64,000 nucleotides of DNA from Liolophura sinensis (taxonomy: Eukaryota; Mollusca; Polyplacophora; Chitonida; Chitonidae), in the NCBI RefSeq assembly GCF_032854445.1, contig NC_088303.1:18113501-18177500 (forward strand). Direction: 5' to 3'. Both the position numbers and the translations under genes were made by a program. The notes under the pieces were generated by a model. It was given only the letters and a program-made list of their open reading frames with translations, did no database searches and was not told the origin of the DNA. Of this stretch, positions 24,501 to 39,500 are shown piece by piece; the first letter of the stretch is position 1, and every line of letters begins with the position of its first letter.

Positions 24501-27500
24501 TCAAGTCCATTACCAAATTCACACACATAAACCCAGGAGGGAATATTATGAGCCAATGAGCATGGAGAGAGGATTACATGAATGTATACAAGGCAGAATC
24601 TCCCTGTTAACATATCTCAGTCTGATCTGTGCATAGCAGCATATATATACTTGTATATGAAGACCAGATATCCGCAGCAAACAGGACGAGTCAATAGCTC
24701 GGAATTGGCCAGGAAATGACTGATTTCCATGCAGTTTACCCCATGTTATTCCTGGGATTATCTGCGAGAAGAGCCTCACCATCCACTGACTTGCCAACAG
24801 GCCAGCAGATAATACCATGCCATCGATCTAGCCCACTGACCTCTCTGTCTGAAAGATTCTTAGCTCCGAGCAAAGTCAAACTTTATGACTGAACTAGAAC
24901 CTCATCAGTAAAAACAGACAAATTACAACTCACAGCCATGTTAAAGGGAATTAAATCAAGGCCATACAGACGTATATCATTTTATGACATTGTATCCTTT
25001 ACATTTGTAATCTTTTTAATTAATATCTTACATTTACAATTTTGAAGATCTCTTACATTGGAAATCTTTACAGATTTCTTGAGGCTTGCTTCAGAAAAGA
25101 ACACACACATGTGTATGAATCCCTCTGAAATATTACCTACAGAGCTGTATGTATACCTTCAAAGTAACAGTAGTAATATGTTAGGGATGATGTGAACTAG
25201 ATAGAACATGTGCTTGGAATACTGGTCACATTTATGTATGTGGTGTGTGGAAAATGAAACTCTTCATGTAACCACATGTTGCAAATCCCTCAAACAATCT
25301 CTATGTTTCATACCTCCCCAAACGCTCTAAATCCCCTCCAGTTTGAAATCATCAGCATCTCCTCAATCCTCCAAAACTTTCAACACTATTTCAACTTTCA
25401 AATCGTCACAGTATTCTAAACTCTCCATGCGTTCTGCATAATCCAAACTGTCTACATTTTATCAAGCACTGCAGGCCTAAAGTAAATATATATTAAGATA
25501 CTGCAACTGAAATGATAATCTTTTATAGCGTGCAACACCTCTGCATATACAGCCTAACATAATACTGGGTGTACGTGCTGACATGTTATATCAGCACCCT
25601 CACGAAAGGGGAAAAAGTGTCACGAGGGAAAAATGTCACGGGGAAACCCAAAATGGTGGATGTATGTCAAAACCAGGGACAAAAAGCACTTGTGAGAAAG
25701 TCATAGGAGAGGAGAGTGTTGATGTTGTGGTTATGTACAGCTCTACGCACACCTTGCTAATACCCGACAACTGAGACTTCTTAGAGAAAAAACGCTGTAA
25801 CAGGAAATTGACAGTGTTTGAGGCTAACGTACGAATCCCCGGACACTCTGGGGAGTGTGAGCACCTAATCTGAGAACAACACTCGTCAGTTTCAGGGTAA
25901 AATCCGTCTGCACAGAAAATCTCACCTCAGTATCTGAATCTAAGCTTAACAAATCTATAAATAGGGGCCAAGATTTGGCATATGTTCACAGAATTTGTTA
26001 AATTTATCACATGCTCGAGTTATTTAAAAAACTGTTACCTACATATTTGAGATCGTAACATAATAGTACAAAGCAAAAGATACTATTCCGGTAATAAAAT
26101 CAAATGAAACTCTTTCATGAGAAAAGAAAACTCAAGAAGGACAAATAATTGAAAGAATACAATATTTTACACAATAACAATCATGAATATGTCACGGCAT
26201 CACCATGTACTGTTATTCTATAGAAACAACATACATGTATATATTTTTGAAAGTGTTTATTGTTATTTGTATTGTAATGTAATGAAGTGGAGACGGGGTG
26301 GACACTATCATTGATAGGCTACCAATACCCAAACATTCCAGTGCATACTACTTTACATTATTTGGACTGAACACATCAAAGATCCTGGCAGAAAGGTTGT
26401 GTCATGTTTTACATTTATGTAGTGATGTTTTGCCTATTCCTTATTGCCAATGAACCCACACATGACAATGGGTCTAGAGAAATATACTTTGGACAACTTG
26501 AGAAAAAGTGCTGGACCCCAAAATGCTATTTCCTTTTTCTCTCAGCAATGGAGAAAATCAATACTACAGTGTTTTTTAACTTTATAAACAACATTACACC
26601 TCTGACTGCAACAGTGTTGAATGGCCAAAGCACAAGGCCTTTATTGATATAAAACCAGCCCACTGTGAACAGCTTTCTCGCATGGTCACTTGTTCACACA
26701 CACACCAACCCATGCACAATTTCCCCACACAAAAATATTGGCTTTGTCTTAATAAGAAACTCCCTCATCAGGTTCAAGGTCTGTCTATAAATGGCATTCT
26801 GAAATATTTCAAACAACAGTCTTTTCTTATTTACGAGTAAGATTGACATAAGGCAGCCAATCCCTTAATGATCGACAATCGGTCTTCACCAGTGAATGGC
26901 CCAGTTAACTGAGGAATCTAGAAAGCTGAAGTCGCTAAACAAATACTCCACTAAATCACAGTTCTGTTCATACTGCAACATTTGGATTTATACCACTTTA
27001 TTTGTACTCAGAGTACAATGACAGATGAGCACAAAATACAACTACAAATACTAAGGACATAGTAGGCACGTCGATAAAAAAAAAAAAAGAAAAAAAAAGA
27101 AAATCAGACCAGATAGAGAATCAAGCAATGATACGTAACACACTAATAAAAAATGACACTATCAATGCCTGAAAAAACTATAGTCACTTGTTGGTTTTTC
27201 ACACAGATCCCTATACCTCTGCAGTTATAAGGGACTGAGGGGTGTAATATTTGTATACACACTGATGAGTAACTTTGTCATCACATTTGTACTATGCTCA
27301 GGTAAGCCTTTGATCAGGTCATTCAGATACATCCGACAATTTCAACAGGTATTGTTGATGCTCTCTTTCTAATGCAATTCTTCACTGTTCAGTATATCAT
27401 CGTACATCTTTCAGTGCTGTATCTTTTATTACTTAAGGTATGCTGACATAATGTTAACTGAAGTCTATAAATTTGAGAAAAATATCACAATGTTTGCTCT

Positions 27501-30500
27501 TTAATAACAAAAACAAAACAGCCATAATTTTGTCAACAAAGGATGAAACTGCCAAAACTTGGTCACTTCGTCTGTGACTTGTCTCAGTGATTTCATGTGC
27601 CAAATTTCCAGAATGAGTCCAGAAAAATGTCCATGTCCAAAAGAATGTCCCACAACTCAATCTTGATCAGTAATTTGTCTGGAAAACTGATACGTAGCAG
27701 ACAAAAAGACTGACAGACGGACTGGCAGAGGAGGTGTACACCTGTAGTCCCCTGAGGTATCAGTAAGAGACTAGTAATGTGTTGTTAAGCATATCAATAC
27801 GTTGACAAATAATGCACTCTTCTACTTTCTTTCAGCAAACTGTGATGTTATCATTTTGCAACTACTGTAATTATGGGTACCTGTTTATGAACACTGCATA
27901 GAGGAAGAATCGCATTCATTATTTCACAAAATAATCTCTATCCCCTATTAAAATGAGTTTCTAACGAACCCATATTGAACAAGCACTGATTCAAAATAGC
28001 TGCCAAGTCTGCAAAAAGTTGATGCTGTTTTGTACTTAAGTCCAATTCAGTGAATTAATAGGATTTAATTGGACTGACGAAAGACAGACAAACAGCTTAC
28101 AGTTGCTTGTCATAGATGAAAATGTGGATGTTCATGTTGTGGATGAGATGTTACCTCACCTTGTCCAGCAAATGATAACATTTGGCCGTGCCCTCAATCT
28201 TCTCTCTCGATGCCTCCAACTGTCCTGTAAAATCAGATAGGTGCTTCTTCAGGGTGCGAGCTAAATCTTTGTAACCAGTTGCCTCGTCAAAGTTCCCGCT
28301 CTGGGTCAGCATGCTGGCTTCCTCCAACAAGTCATTCCCCTTCTCAATGTGCGTCTGAAACATAAGGAAGGAATTGCTCAAACAACCGCTCATCACACAG
28401 CCCAGGTGTAGAACAACAAAAAATCAACGAACACAAGCATAGCATGCAGGTAAGAACAGCATGCATGGGTAAAACTCGGCCAAACTGTGATGAAAGAGAG
28501 ATTTGACATCAGTCCAGTTATTGTGACCTACAGGTGGCCGACAAAACGTGACTGACGAGAAACTTCAAAAGGTAAAGGTACAACAAATCAATTGTCAAGT
28601 CAATTGCAGCATCAATGCCGAGTCTAGGTTTCTTAAAAATATCTACCACATAGAAAATAGTAATGAGGATATTTTACAGTCTGGCTTTCTATACTAATTA
28701 ATGTCACAAAATTATACATAAAAAAGACGGTAAGATAAAAGAATATATTCATAAAAGAATACTTTGGCATACGCATTTGCAGCATAATTACTATGGGCAC
28801 CTAATTAATTCCATGTAGGCTTTTTGCACTGTTGTACAATATCAAAAATCAACATTCACACAAAAACGTAAATGCATTTGCCTCCCCCAATCCTTCCCTG
28901 AAAAAAAGACAGGTGATTGTACAGGTAACATGCTGTGATCAGGTAGATGGGATGAGCAGTCAGGTGATGTCCAGTACACTGGAGATAGCCATACTGACAG
29001 GTAGTCTTGATCAGCTCTTAATGAGTCCGTCTACAGGAAATATGTCAAAGTTCACTGCAGGCCGTAATCACATTGTCACAACTTGCTCTGGTGAGGACAA
29101 AATGAGGCAGTTTAGACTAAGTAACTCTGATTACCTGTGTCAAATCAGTCACCACATGAACGGGACACAGGTACAAATTAATGATTTTCCTCAACTATTC
29201 GGCTGAGGTGAAAGGTCTTAGGCCATCCAGGTCCTGTGGAACAGGGAACAGGAAATCTGGAGCAGCCTGCTGATGGAAGCTCTTCCTCGAAGATACAGAG
29301 CCGGTATTTCTGACTTGTCGACCGAGCAACGCGGCTGATACCTGGGCCTGACGAAGGTAACGCTCTATCCCACAGAATACACAGCTATTCACAGGTAACA
29401 ATGTTAGCCAGTTAGCATTTACCTGCTGATTTAGCCAGGTATGTGCCAGTGTTTACATACCTCAGCCTGGCACACTGAGTTGGGTGGACCTCTGATTGAG
29501 GTACACAACAGACTGTGGAAAAAACAACAGTTGCCCAACTTCTTAATGAGTGCCAGAGAGCTTCGAACATTTGCATATCAACCACCTACCTTACAACATT
29601 TATTACTGACATGTTGTGCTACTCCGGAAAAAAAAAAAAAAAAAGAAAAGAAAGAAAAACCCTACAGAACAAAAGGCTTCAGCAAAAAGCTATAGAGCTG
29701 CTGTGAATAAAAGCAGTGATATGTTTCTGTAAACACTTGCATGACTTGTGTAAATCTTTGTTTTTCTCTGAAATATCTTTGTACTGTGGATTAGCATACA
29801 AAATACATTGTGAAACTCCATGAATTTCTATTTGCCTCCTAAAATCATCTGCAAGTCAAATTTAATATAGTTAACTTTTCAAGCATTCGCAGAATATTTA
29901 CACTTAGTTTATACCCGACTTGAGATTTCCCTGTGTGCATTTAATTAAAAACAGTAGAAGGCCACAAAACAGTGTTCAATATGAAGCTAACAACTACAAG
30001 AAGAAATGTACTAGTCAATAAACATAAAGGGAAAAAAAAAAGAAGAGATTTAAGACAGATGTGCGAATGATTAATATATTTATTTATTGTGCCTGCGCAG
30101 GAGAGGTATGCTGGAAACTTGAGATGGCTGTGGATTTTCCCTGGACACTGCTCAGTTTCGTTCCACCATAATGCTGGGGGTGATCACATATGTGAAATAT
30201 TCTTGAGTGCAGCATAAAACAACAATAACATAAATAAATAAATAAATAAATATAACATATTTATATTTTATGATAAGTATTACAAATAAAAAACCTTTCC
30301 CACACTACCTGTGTCTTATACTAACTGTTAGCATATTACAGAGTATAAATTTATGACAAAATCATTTGTGTCATTCTATCCTGGCAATGTGTCAATCAAC
30401 AAGAACTGTTCTTGTCAATACTGAGATTGAAAGCATAAAAACAGGCTTAGTGGCTGTTGATAGGTTTAAGTGGAAACACACACCTGGATCCCTTTGATGT

Positions 30501-33500
30501 GCCCACCCTGCTTCATTAATCTTTGTAACAATCGCTGCTTGTCAAATCAGTCAGCCAGGATCACTGTAAATCATCTTCCGAAAAGGGGGGGGGGGGGGGG
30601 GGGGATAGGAGCAAACTCACAAAGTGGGGTGAAGTTATTCAGAAAAGTGGGGTTAAACTACCAGTGTTCAAACCCTTCCACCCCCCACCCTCCCCTCTAA
30701 TACACCTTGCTAGTAAAAGAAAAACATGGTCCATGAACTCTATGAACTATTAGGACATTAAGGGCAATTCTCACCTGACACTCTTTTTAAAGTGAACATA
30801 AAGTCTACCAGTATTTACACATAGAGAAAAGGAAGTTCAGCACTGGGGATGTGCCACTAACTGACAATTCACTCCGAGTAGCCATATTGTATAAGCCCTT
30901 TGTGAGCGTAACGTGATAATTGGCTGTCAAAAATACCTATTAGCTCTCAATTGTCAGTGTGGTTTCTTGTGGTGGATAGACAGATATCGATGCAATAAAT
31001 CGGATTTTGTGTTAGTTTAAGATTTAAACTGATGCATTTTGGACCACATGCTAATGTGCAGGGAACCAAGAGCGGCTGCGGATGTCACAATGTGTACATG
31101 GTGGACAGGAGACTGCAGTAACTTGTCAGGGTGAGGTGGCAGGAAAACCGCCTTGGGAGAATCACTGCTTGAAGAAAAATACTGTAACGTTGCATTATTT
31201 TTCCATAGGAAAGTGAGATTTACTACGAAAATATCTTCCCAAAATCTGCATGAAAGAGTCTGTTATAAATCAAAAAGTCCTGCTATGTTGGGTAAATTAT
31301 CTGATGTCGGTGTAACCATCTAGGCCTAATGCTTACACCAGAAGACGCGGAGGAGCAGGACCGCTAAAACACGACACTTAGGTACACAAATAGCCCTGAC
31401 CGAGCACCATACTAAAAGAAACATCAGCCATTTGAACACTGAACAGAGTTGATACTCTTTGGTTGGGTATCAGTCATTTTTGTTTGTATTTTCTCATTGT
31501 CACATTGTTTCATACCAATGGTACGGAAAAGCTCCTAGGCTTTGTGACGTAACTCCAGATAGCTATAACATGGTCAAATGGCGTCACCAACTGAATTGAA
31601 AGGCACTGACGATCATTTGCTATTTTTTTGTTGATAAGTGGTGTAGAATGTTTTAAATATTTTTAGAACATTTCTAGAATACTCGGTCGCTGTGAGTTCA
31701 AGTCTAGCTCATGTTGGCTTCCTCTCCGGCCGAAAGTGGGAAGGTCTTCCAGCAACGTCCGGATGGTCGTGGGTTTCCTCCCACCAAAATAATGGCTGCT
31801 GTCAACTAAGTGAAATGTTCTTGAGTACGGTGTAAACCACCAATCAAATAAATAAATAAATTTCTAGAATACTACTTTATTAGATAATTTAGATTTAGTG
31901 GCTGACTTTGTGTTGACTTCAAGTATCACATTTGCTTGACTGGTGTGCAACACCATGGAATTTTTGTTTTGCTATTTGGGTGGAGGAATCAATGGTAATA
32001 AATCTATTGCGTGATTTTAATAATAATATTCTATACACAGGAACAGATTTTTTTTGACACATAAAACAATAAGATGTATGATCCAGGGTAATTATGTAAA
32101 ATCTCCATCAAACAGGTATTTGTGTCTTCTATCAATTTCAAGCTGATGATATCTCAACGACTTAAATTCTTTGCCTCCCATTACAGTGGTAGTACTGGCC
32201 TCAGGTGTTGTGAAATCAGTATACCTGTCGTAACCCTTGCAATGATGGCAAAGCAAACCAAGATCTATGGCTCCAGAAAAGCAACAGGTCTGTGTACGAT
32301 CAGTGGTTGCGGCCTTCACATTCAGACACAGGTGATTATTGTAAGAATTATGCTGTTGTTACTATTTGCACAGGTAACATATGAACATGCCGAAGGGTGA
32401 GGTAGACTGAGGGTCATTCTCCACACCCAATTTTAGAACGGTGGGTCCGCCTGCTTAATTTACCTTCTGATTAATAAACACACCTTCATTCACTGATTCC
32501 CTCTGATGCTTGTTTACATTGCCTTACCTGACAAACACAGGCCCACCCTTTGATCTATAGCCCAGCCTAAAACGAGTTACAGGTACATGTAAATCTTTGT
32601 CCAGGTACTCCCACTTTCCTGATGTGTATACAGTCATAGATTCATGTAATAACACTTCAGAGTGCTCAGGTGTTATGCAATTAGCAGACTTCAGTACACC
32701 AGAAGTACCATTACCTCAGCTAAACATCTTGTATGAATACACAATCAATTACTACAGAACAAGCAAACATTTCCTTCCATCAATGAAAATAAGTAAAAAT
32801 ATCTCTGGTTTAAGGTCAAATGTTCTAGCTTCAAAGACACAGATGGAAAAAAGCGGATGTGTGTTTATGATCCAATTTATTGAACGAATTTAAATTAATG
32901 AAAAAAAAAAAAAACACCTACAGTCTGAAAAGCTGTACTTTGAGTTGTAGTTAGGGAATCTACATGCCATGCTACATCTGGACAAGATGGACACCTTTAT
33001 AATACTACAATTACTTAAATAGGAAAGTGTTATATGCCACATATTATATCCTAACCTACATGATGGAGTTTAGACAGACCTGAATGACTATACAGCCAGT
33101 AGGACACAGCAAGCATTCAGGGGAGATAACTTCAGTTGCATTTGAGAGAAATATATGTAAAAGGAGTTAACAGTATGAAATGCCTTGCTGTATGTTGAAA
33201 ATTTCTGAAATTGTGAAATTTACTGACATTGATACAAAAGCATCCTTTTCTTCTACACTAAGAATTAACGAGGTCAGTGGCATGATGTTTAACTGTTTTA
33301 AAAATTTATTTATTTGATTGGAGTCTGATGTCGTAAAAAGAATATTTCAAGTATGTCGGTGGTCAGCATTATGGTGGGAGGAAACCCAGCCAAGCCCAGG
33401 GGGAACCTATGAACATCCGCAGGTTGCTGGAAGACCTTTTAATACCATGTTAAATTTGATAAATTCCAAGTATTTTTTTGTTTTGTTTTGACAGTTCTGC

Positions 33501-36500
33501 TCTTCATAAAATCAACTATACACTAAATCTACACTAGCCTGAAGGCTACATGCTGTGGCATTCTAATTCCTATAATGTAACAGTTTCACTCTCATATCTG
33601 CATTTATCAAACTAATTAAATTTGCACAATCATAAAGCTAAAAGGCTGAGGTATTGATGTAATATCTGAAATGGTTAATAATATCTGCTGCTATTTCTGT
33701 GGTGTCTTTACAGCGATTTTCCCCTCTGGCCAGTCGATTATAGGTGGAGCCAAAGGAACGAGCACGTATAGACAGTGAGTGTTTAGTACATTCAGTTGAC
33801 AGCAGGTCTGTAACAACCCCAGCAGAGAAGGCAGGGTGGCATAATTACACACCTGAGTAGCTGTGAATCAAACCATCAGATGTTTACCACTGGCCACAGA
33901 CTGACCACTCAGTGACCACACAAGGGGGGGGGGGGCATAAATGTCAGCGGAGGACATTGTGACCAGTGAACTAAATAAGCACCCTCCACTGAGAACTTGA
34001 GTGACCAACTTCTGGCAGCCATATTGAATCCATGAATGCTACTGCATATATAAAAATACTTGCTACAGTGCACAACCCAGCTTGATATTGCTCTACTACA
34101 ACCCACAAGCTACTTTTATACAATGGTAATGGCCTCCTGTGGTTTTCATTAATACAAAACATTTTTGTACAGGAAAAGGGGGAAGGGCTGAGCGAGGGAG
34201 ACATTTCTTGGGGCTGTTAGCAATCAGGTGAAATTCACATTTGTAATTTTTATTCAGCTACTGAATGGATCCATGTCTTTTCTGTTACCAGGATTAATCA
34301 ATGCCCATAATTAATTTGGGACAGTCCTATTTCATCAAGACCTGTATCAAATATTAGTTATGATTTCCAGTGACTGCGTCTTTCATAGGGGACTGACCAA
34401 ATGACTGACTTAATGACAGTATATTAAGTCTTCATGAACCATGTAAACTTATTTTACACTAAAGAATGAATGTAAAATATCATATACAGCTAATATGATA
34501 GGCCTAAATAAATTTAACACTAATGCTTTAAATAGATTTGGGATGAAACAACTCCCTTCCAGTTTCACATCAATGTATGCTTGCGGTGGAATAAAATTTG
34601 AAAATGAGGCTGTCTGCCATGGTTATATCAAAGCTGTCAAAGTTCAATTCCTGACATGTAAACAAACACAAGCAGTAATATTTACCATTCTATATTTAGA
34701 CATTACAAATGGGTTCCCTAACAGTCACCTGTTCTACCTAAGGTCTTAAGGTTTTCAGTACACCTAGGTGACTGACAATCTTTGTTATCATATAGCTGGA
34801 GAGGAAATACCTTTGTTCTAGATAAACATATCAATCCAGTTATTTGATTATTGTACTTAACTACTCGCAGTTATAAACCCAAAGACTGTTTCCATTTCAC
34901 ATATATACACACACATATATATGTATGTACTATAAATACTTGTGTATCCTTTCTTAATATTTTAATAATTTTATTCACCAATTTCACCCCTACATTTTAT
35001 TTGTGATACTAATACAAGAGAGATTCTTGTATAAACCAATGCTCACAAATCACAGATTAACATATTAACCTAAAAAGCTGAATGGAATAAAAACCCCATG
35101 GGATTTATATCCCTCGGGGAAAAATGAAAACATATGTAACGAGTGAGGCATGTACCATTAAGCAAGTTACATACATGTATGTGTATGCAATATTGTGCAC
35201 TTTGTTTAAAATATTGCTGTCACAATTCTATAAATGCACTGTTTCATGTACTATAAAAGTCCATGTTATTTTAGCTCTGCATTGCACCAAAAAAAAAAAA
35301 AAAATTATTTTACATGCGTTACATTTTTTCTCAACTCTGATTTTTGGGCATAATCTAATATATGTGAAAAGTCATTTCATTTCTAATATATGGAATTCAA
35401 TTTTAACATGAGGAGGAAACACTGCAAATAATTAAAGCAGTCTCTACCAATTTTTTTTATTCTATTCTCCAAGAAAATATCCCAATTTACATGACATTTT
35501 ATATTGATGAATGCAAAGAAATCTTTATGGGCAACATAGAAACCTGTGTGTGGTTTGCATCATGTTAATTAATGTTCACGGCATGCCTACAAGAAAGAGC
35601 CTTTTGCTACTGCTGAACATACAGCAACATATAGGGCACCCTGGTATATCATGCGCTAAAAGCCGCACTGAACAGTAAATTAATTGACTAGGTTATGACC
35701 TCACTCTAGGCATGTTTAGGTGACCAAGTCTGTGACGTGAGGGGAATACAGGGGTCATTACCCCATCAGCGAGGTTCAAACCATGGGAGATACGCCATAC
35801 ATTTTCAATAATCTAGAAGGTCAACAAAAAGCAAAGTCCACTTATAATGTTTCTTTTTCAGGAGCTCAGAAATAAATCCCTGCATCACAATTTTTGACAC
35901 ACAGTGTGCTACATGTATATGTAATAAATTATCAGAAAACTAGATCGTATATTTTCAGATAACTACATATTCAGTGTTCAGACTACTGGATAATCAATTC
36001 TCAGATTGGCACAAATTTTCTAACGACTACTTTATCTGTTCTCAGACAGAAACATAATCAGATTTCTGACTACTTGTAGGGCATATCAGTTATGTAAGGC
36101 AAAATCAACCTTTGGAGCGAGATTTCCAGGTTATCAAGACACGCGTGTCAGTCCAATCATCATGAACTGAATTCACATTGATAAGCCTGATTTAGCATTA
36201 CATGAACTATATCCCACTGGATAATGACTTCTCAGAGAGTTGCATATCAGTGTCTGACTACTACACTACTGGTTTTCAGAGGTACATAATCATTTGTTTG
36301 ACTTCAATGTACAACATTCTCAGTCGCCAAGCATCATGTATGTGGTAAAACTTACATGTTAAGAGTTTCCATGCAACAAGCATACACCCAGGGTTCACCT
36401 TTTTTCATATCTAGTAAATAAATTTGTAAATAATAAGGACAAAAGTATCTTATTTTAGATAGGAGCATGCTGTTCTCTGGGATGTCTATGCTGGAACAGT

Positions 36501-39500
36501 ACTGAAGTTCAGAATGCATATGTCCTTGATATGCAAATACTACAACAATCATTGATTCATTTTAATGGTGTACTGTATTGAAGAGTATTTCCCAAACAGA
36601 ATAGAGATATAGGGTATCTAGTTTATGGGGCGGTAATGCCGAGCTATACTGAGAAAGCATCTACACCTTATAAGGTAGATTAAAGACCTCGAGAGGTCCC
36701 ACTAGAGCTTTGTTTCAGCCAATGCTGGACTTGAACATGTGATCTCATCAGTTAATAACTATTATTATATCTCATAGGGTAATTCTCGGTTTCCATTGGC
36801 CGATAGACGGTCACATGATATTCCGCAAAAAATTATGTACAACGATCACGCGCGCCAAGGAATACAATGTCACGCTCACAAAGTATTTCCCCACATTCAC
36901 AAGGCAACATCCAATGATCTTGTGCTAATATCCGACAATCAAGTGCTTTTATTCCACAGCAGTTATCTCCCTTTGAGAGCTCTCTGGCGTCATAGAGGGC
37001 TCTCTGCGTCATAGAGTAAACAACCAGATGGTGGTTAAAGCTCCCTTATCGATGTACAAATTCGGCGATTTAAAATTACAGCTCGAAAAGGTACTGCTTT
37101 TTTTGGTATAATAAAACATATGGTGCATGCTGTGGGGTGGGACATCAGGAATTGTCAGATGTCGACACGTTATATTCAACTTTTGCTTCGCCCTCGTTGA
37201 ATATCACTTCCCTCCAGCTGACAATTTCTGGTGTCCCAACCCACAGCAGGCACCATCTTTATAATGGTTCCATTGTGCATCCCTTATACTGCTGACCCAT
37301 TCAGGGCCAAGTAGATCTTTTAGAGGAAAATGGCTACTTCCGTACAATATATGATGCCTTAATTAATGGCCCCGTTTCCCAGTGACAAAAATATCAGTCA
37401 CAATACTCATGTAGCAAAGAATAGATTACATAGAGAGAGGTCCCATACCAGAGAGAGGTTATCACGGTAGATGAGTGGAGACATGGATAGAGATTTTAAT
37501 ATGAACATAATCCTGATTATTAAAATTCACCTGGAGGCAGGTCATTCCTGAGTTTAACAACAAAAGCATGTCAAACCAGTTTCTAAAGCTATAACACATT
37601 GTGATGCAGATATAATAATCAATCACTCCGGTATAAGTTACAGTAATCCAATCTTACCTGAATACTCATGGCGAGTGACTAACCTAGGTAGGTAGACATG
37701 GCAGACATAAGCTCACCAGGTAACTAACTGTGTGTGCACAGGTAAGTGCTCCAGTAATAAGTACAGGAAACACGCATGTATACATCAAAGTACAGGTATC
37801 ATGGCACGTAGCGTGACAAACCCAGGCCTGCACTCTGTCTCACCTAGTCTCCACTCCAGTCAACACAAAAATTAAGTCACAAATTTTGCCCCCTAGGAAA
37901 GTTGTGTCACACGTAGAAGTTTTGGGAAACCAGGCCAGGTACATGTATAAGGTAAAGACTCCCTGAACTTGATCCGCAAAGTGTCCTCAGACACTTCAAT
38001 GGTAGAGTGGAGCTCCCAACTACCCCTCAACTCAGGTGTTTAGGTGACAGGTGAGGTGTGGTGACTTGGCAATTGTCACACAGGTAAACTGTTCACTGTC
38101 AATGCTGAATACAGGCAAGTCCTGCACACATGACAGACCAGGACCATTCAGCTGTGAGCACAGATAAAACATGCACTCACCCTAACCACAGACAGGACAC
38201 TCCACCTCATTACACAATCAAGGGGAAGGATCATGCCTGCTTTTATTCAGCTATGATGTCAGGTGTCAACATCATTCAGCCTACACCCCCTACACCATCA
38301 AAATCGGATCTTCCAATGAGGAATAATTCTCAACTAGTAAACAAAAGTATTCATATAATAAAATAGGCAAAATCAACAATACATATGTTCATTTCACTTT
38401 CATAATTTTGAAAAGCTTGTTACACTCCCCAAGCTTTTATTCCCCTTGCCACCTAACCTAGACATGACCTTATGTCAAGAGGCAACTGTAGCCAGGTTGT
38501 GTGATCAACAACAACAGTCTGTGTTATCATGGGTTTTACCAGCTTTGAACTTTACTACCAGTTTAAGGGACAAATACTGTTAGATCTAAAAATGTATATA
38601 GTGCAAAATGATAACCGCCCCAGCAAACTTCTAACCCTAGGATGATAGTTTATATATACATGAAATAGTATCATCAATTATTCTGGTTATCAGATAAAAC
38701 TCTCCAAAGCAAACCTCTAAAACAATAGTCAAGTTTGTAGGCCAGGGCTTCTTAAACAGTGAAAGTGAAAATAAACATGGTACTTTTGGTACTTTATCAA
38801 ATAAGGGCTATTTACATATTCAACCTTATTTAAAAGGTTAAATGTGGCAATGTTTTCCCACATTACATATGTAATCCTTTTATGTACAATGTAAATTTAT
38901 ATGCACATAGTATATTAGCTATCAACAGTACAAAGTCATATGTCATTTGAGTTCATCCTGTGAAAAACAGCTCACTACACAACAAACTCCCTGCAGCATC
39001 GTTTGTCTACAGGTAATTTTTATACAGAGCTGTGTTCCCAAGATAATGCCCATGGCAGTGTAGCTTCATTAATACACAGGTAATCAAACAAGATTGGCTT
39101 TATTTAAATATGCAAATTTTCCCATATCGACATATCAACAGGAAGCCAAACAGTGAGAGAACGGATAAGGATGATAATTAGCAACAGACGTAACCGAGAA
39201 GAATACTGATGATTGAAAAAAAAACAAAAAAAAAAAACAAAAAACGTAGGTGAGGGAACAGATTGCAAACATCTCATGGTTCTCAATCATGGCAGTCCAA
39301 CGTTTTGAGGTAAATACTCATAAACTAGTGCCGTAACCATGTGAAACCAAAGCACTGGCATTGAGTATCCACCCTCCTCCTAACAGTGCATCCTGGGATG
39401 AAGATTTCTCTATCTTAACCCTATATTTATCATAAAGAAAGAGCCAATGGGATCGTAAGAGAATCCTACTGATCTATGTAATTTTGACGTCAAAATAAAA

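Larger units (their letters stand above)
21319..28159 (-). other. GEF intron of 6.8 kb
   Basis: The intron contains tandem repeats at 21561-21755 and 22203-22330, a GC-rich block at about 23110-23600, a SINE fragment at about 24190-24312, and an A-rich run at 27078-27103. The rest is AT-rich and unremarkable. Confidence 0.8.
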
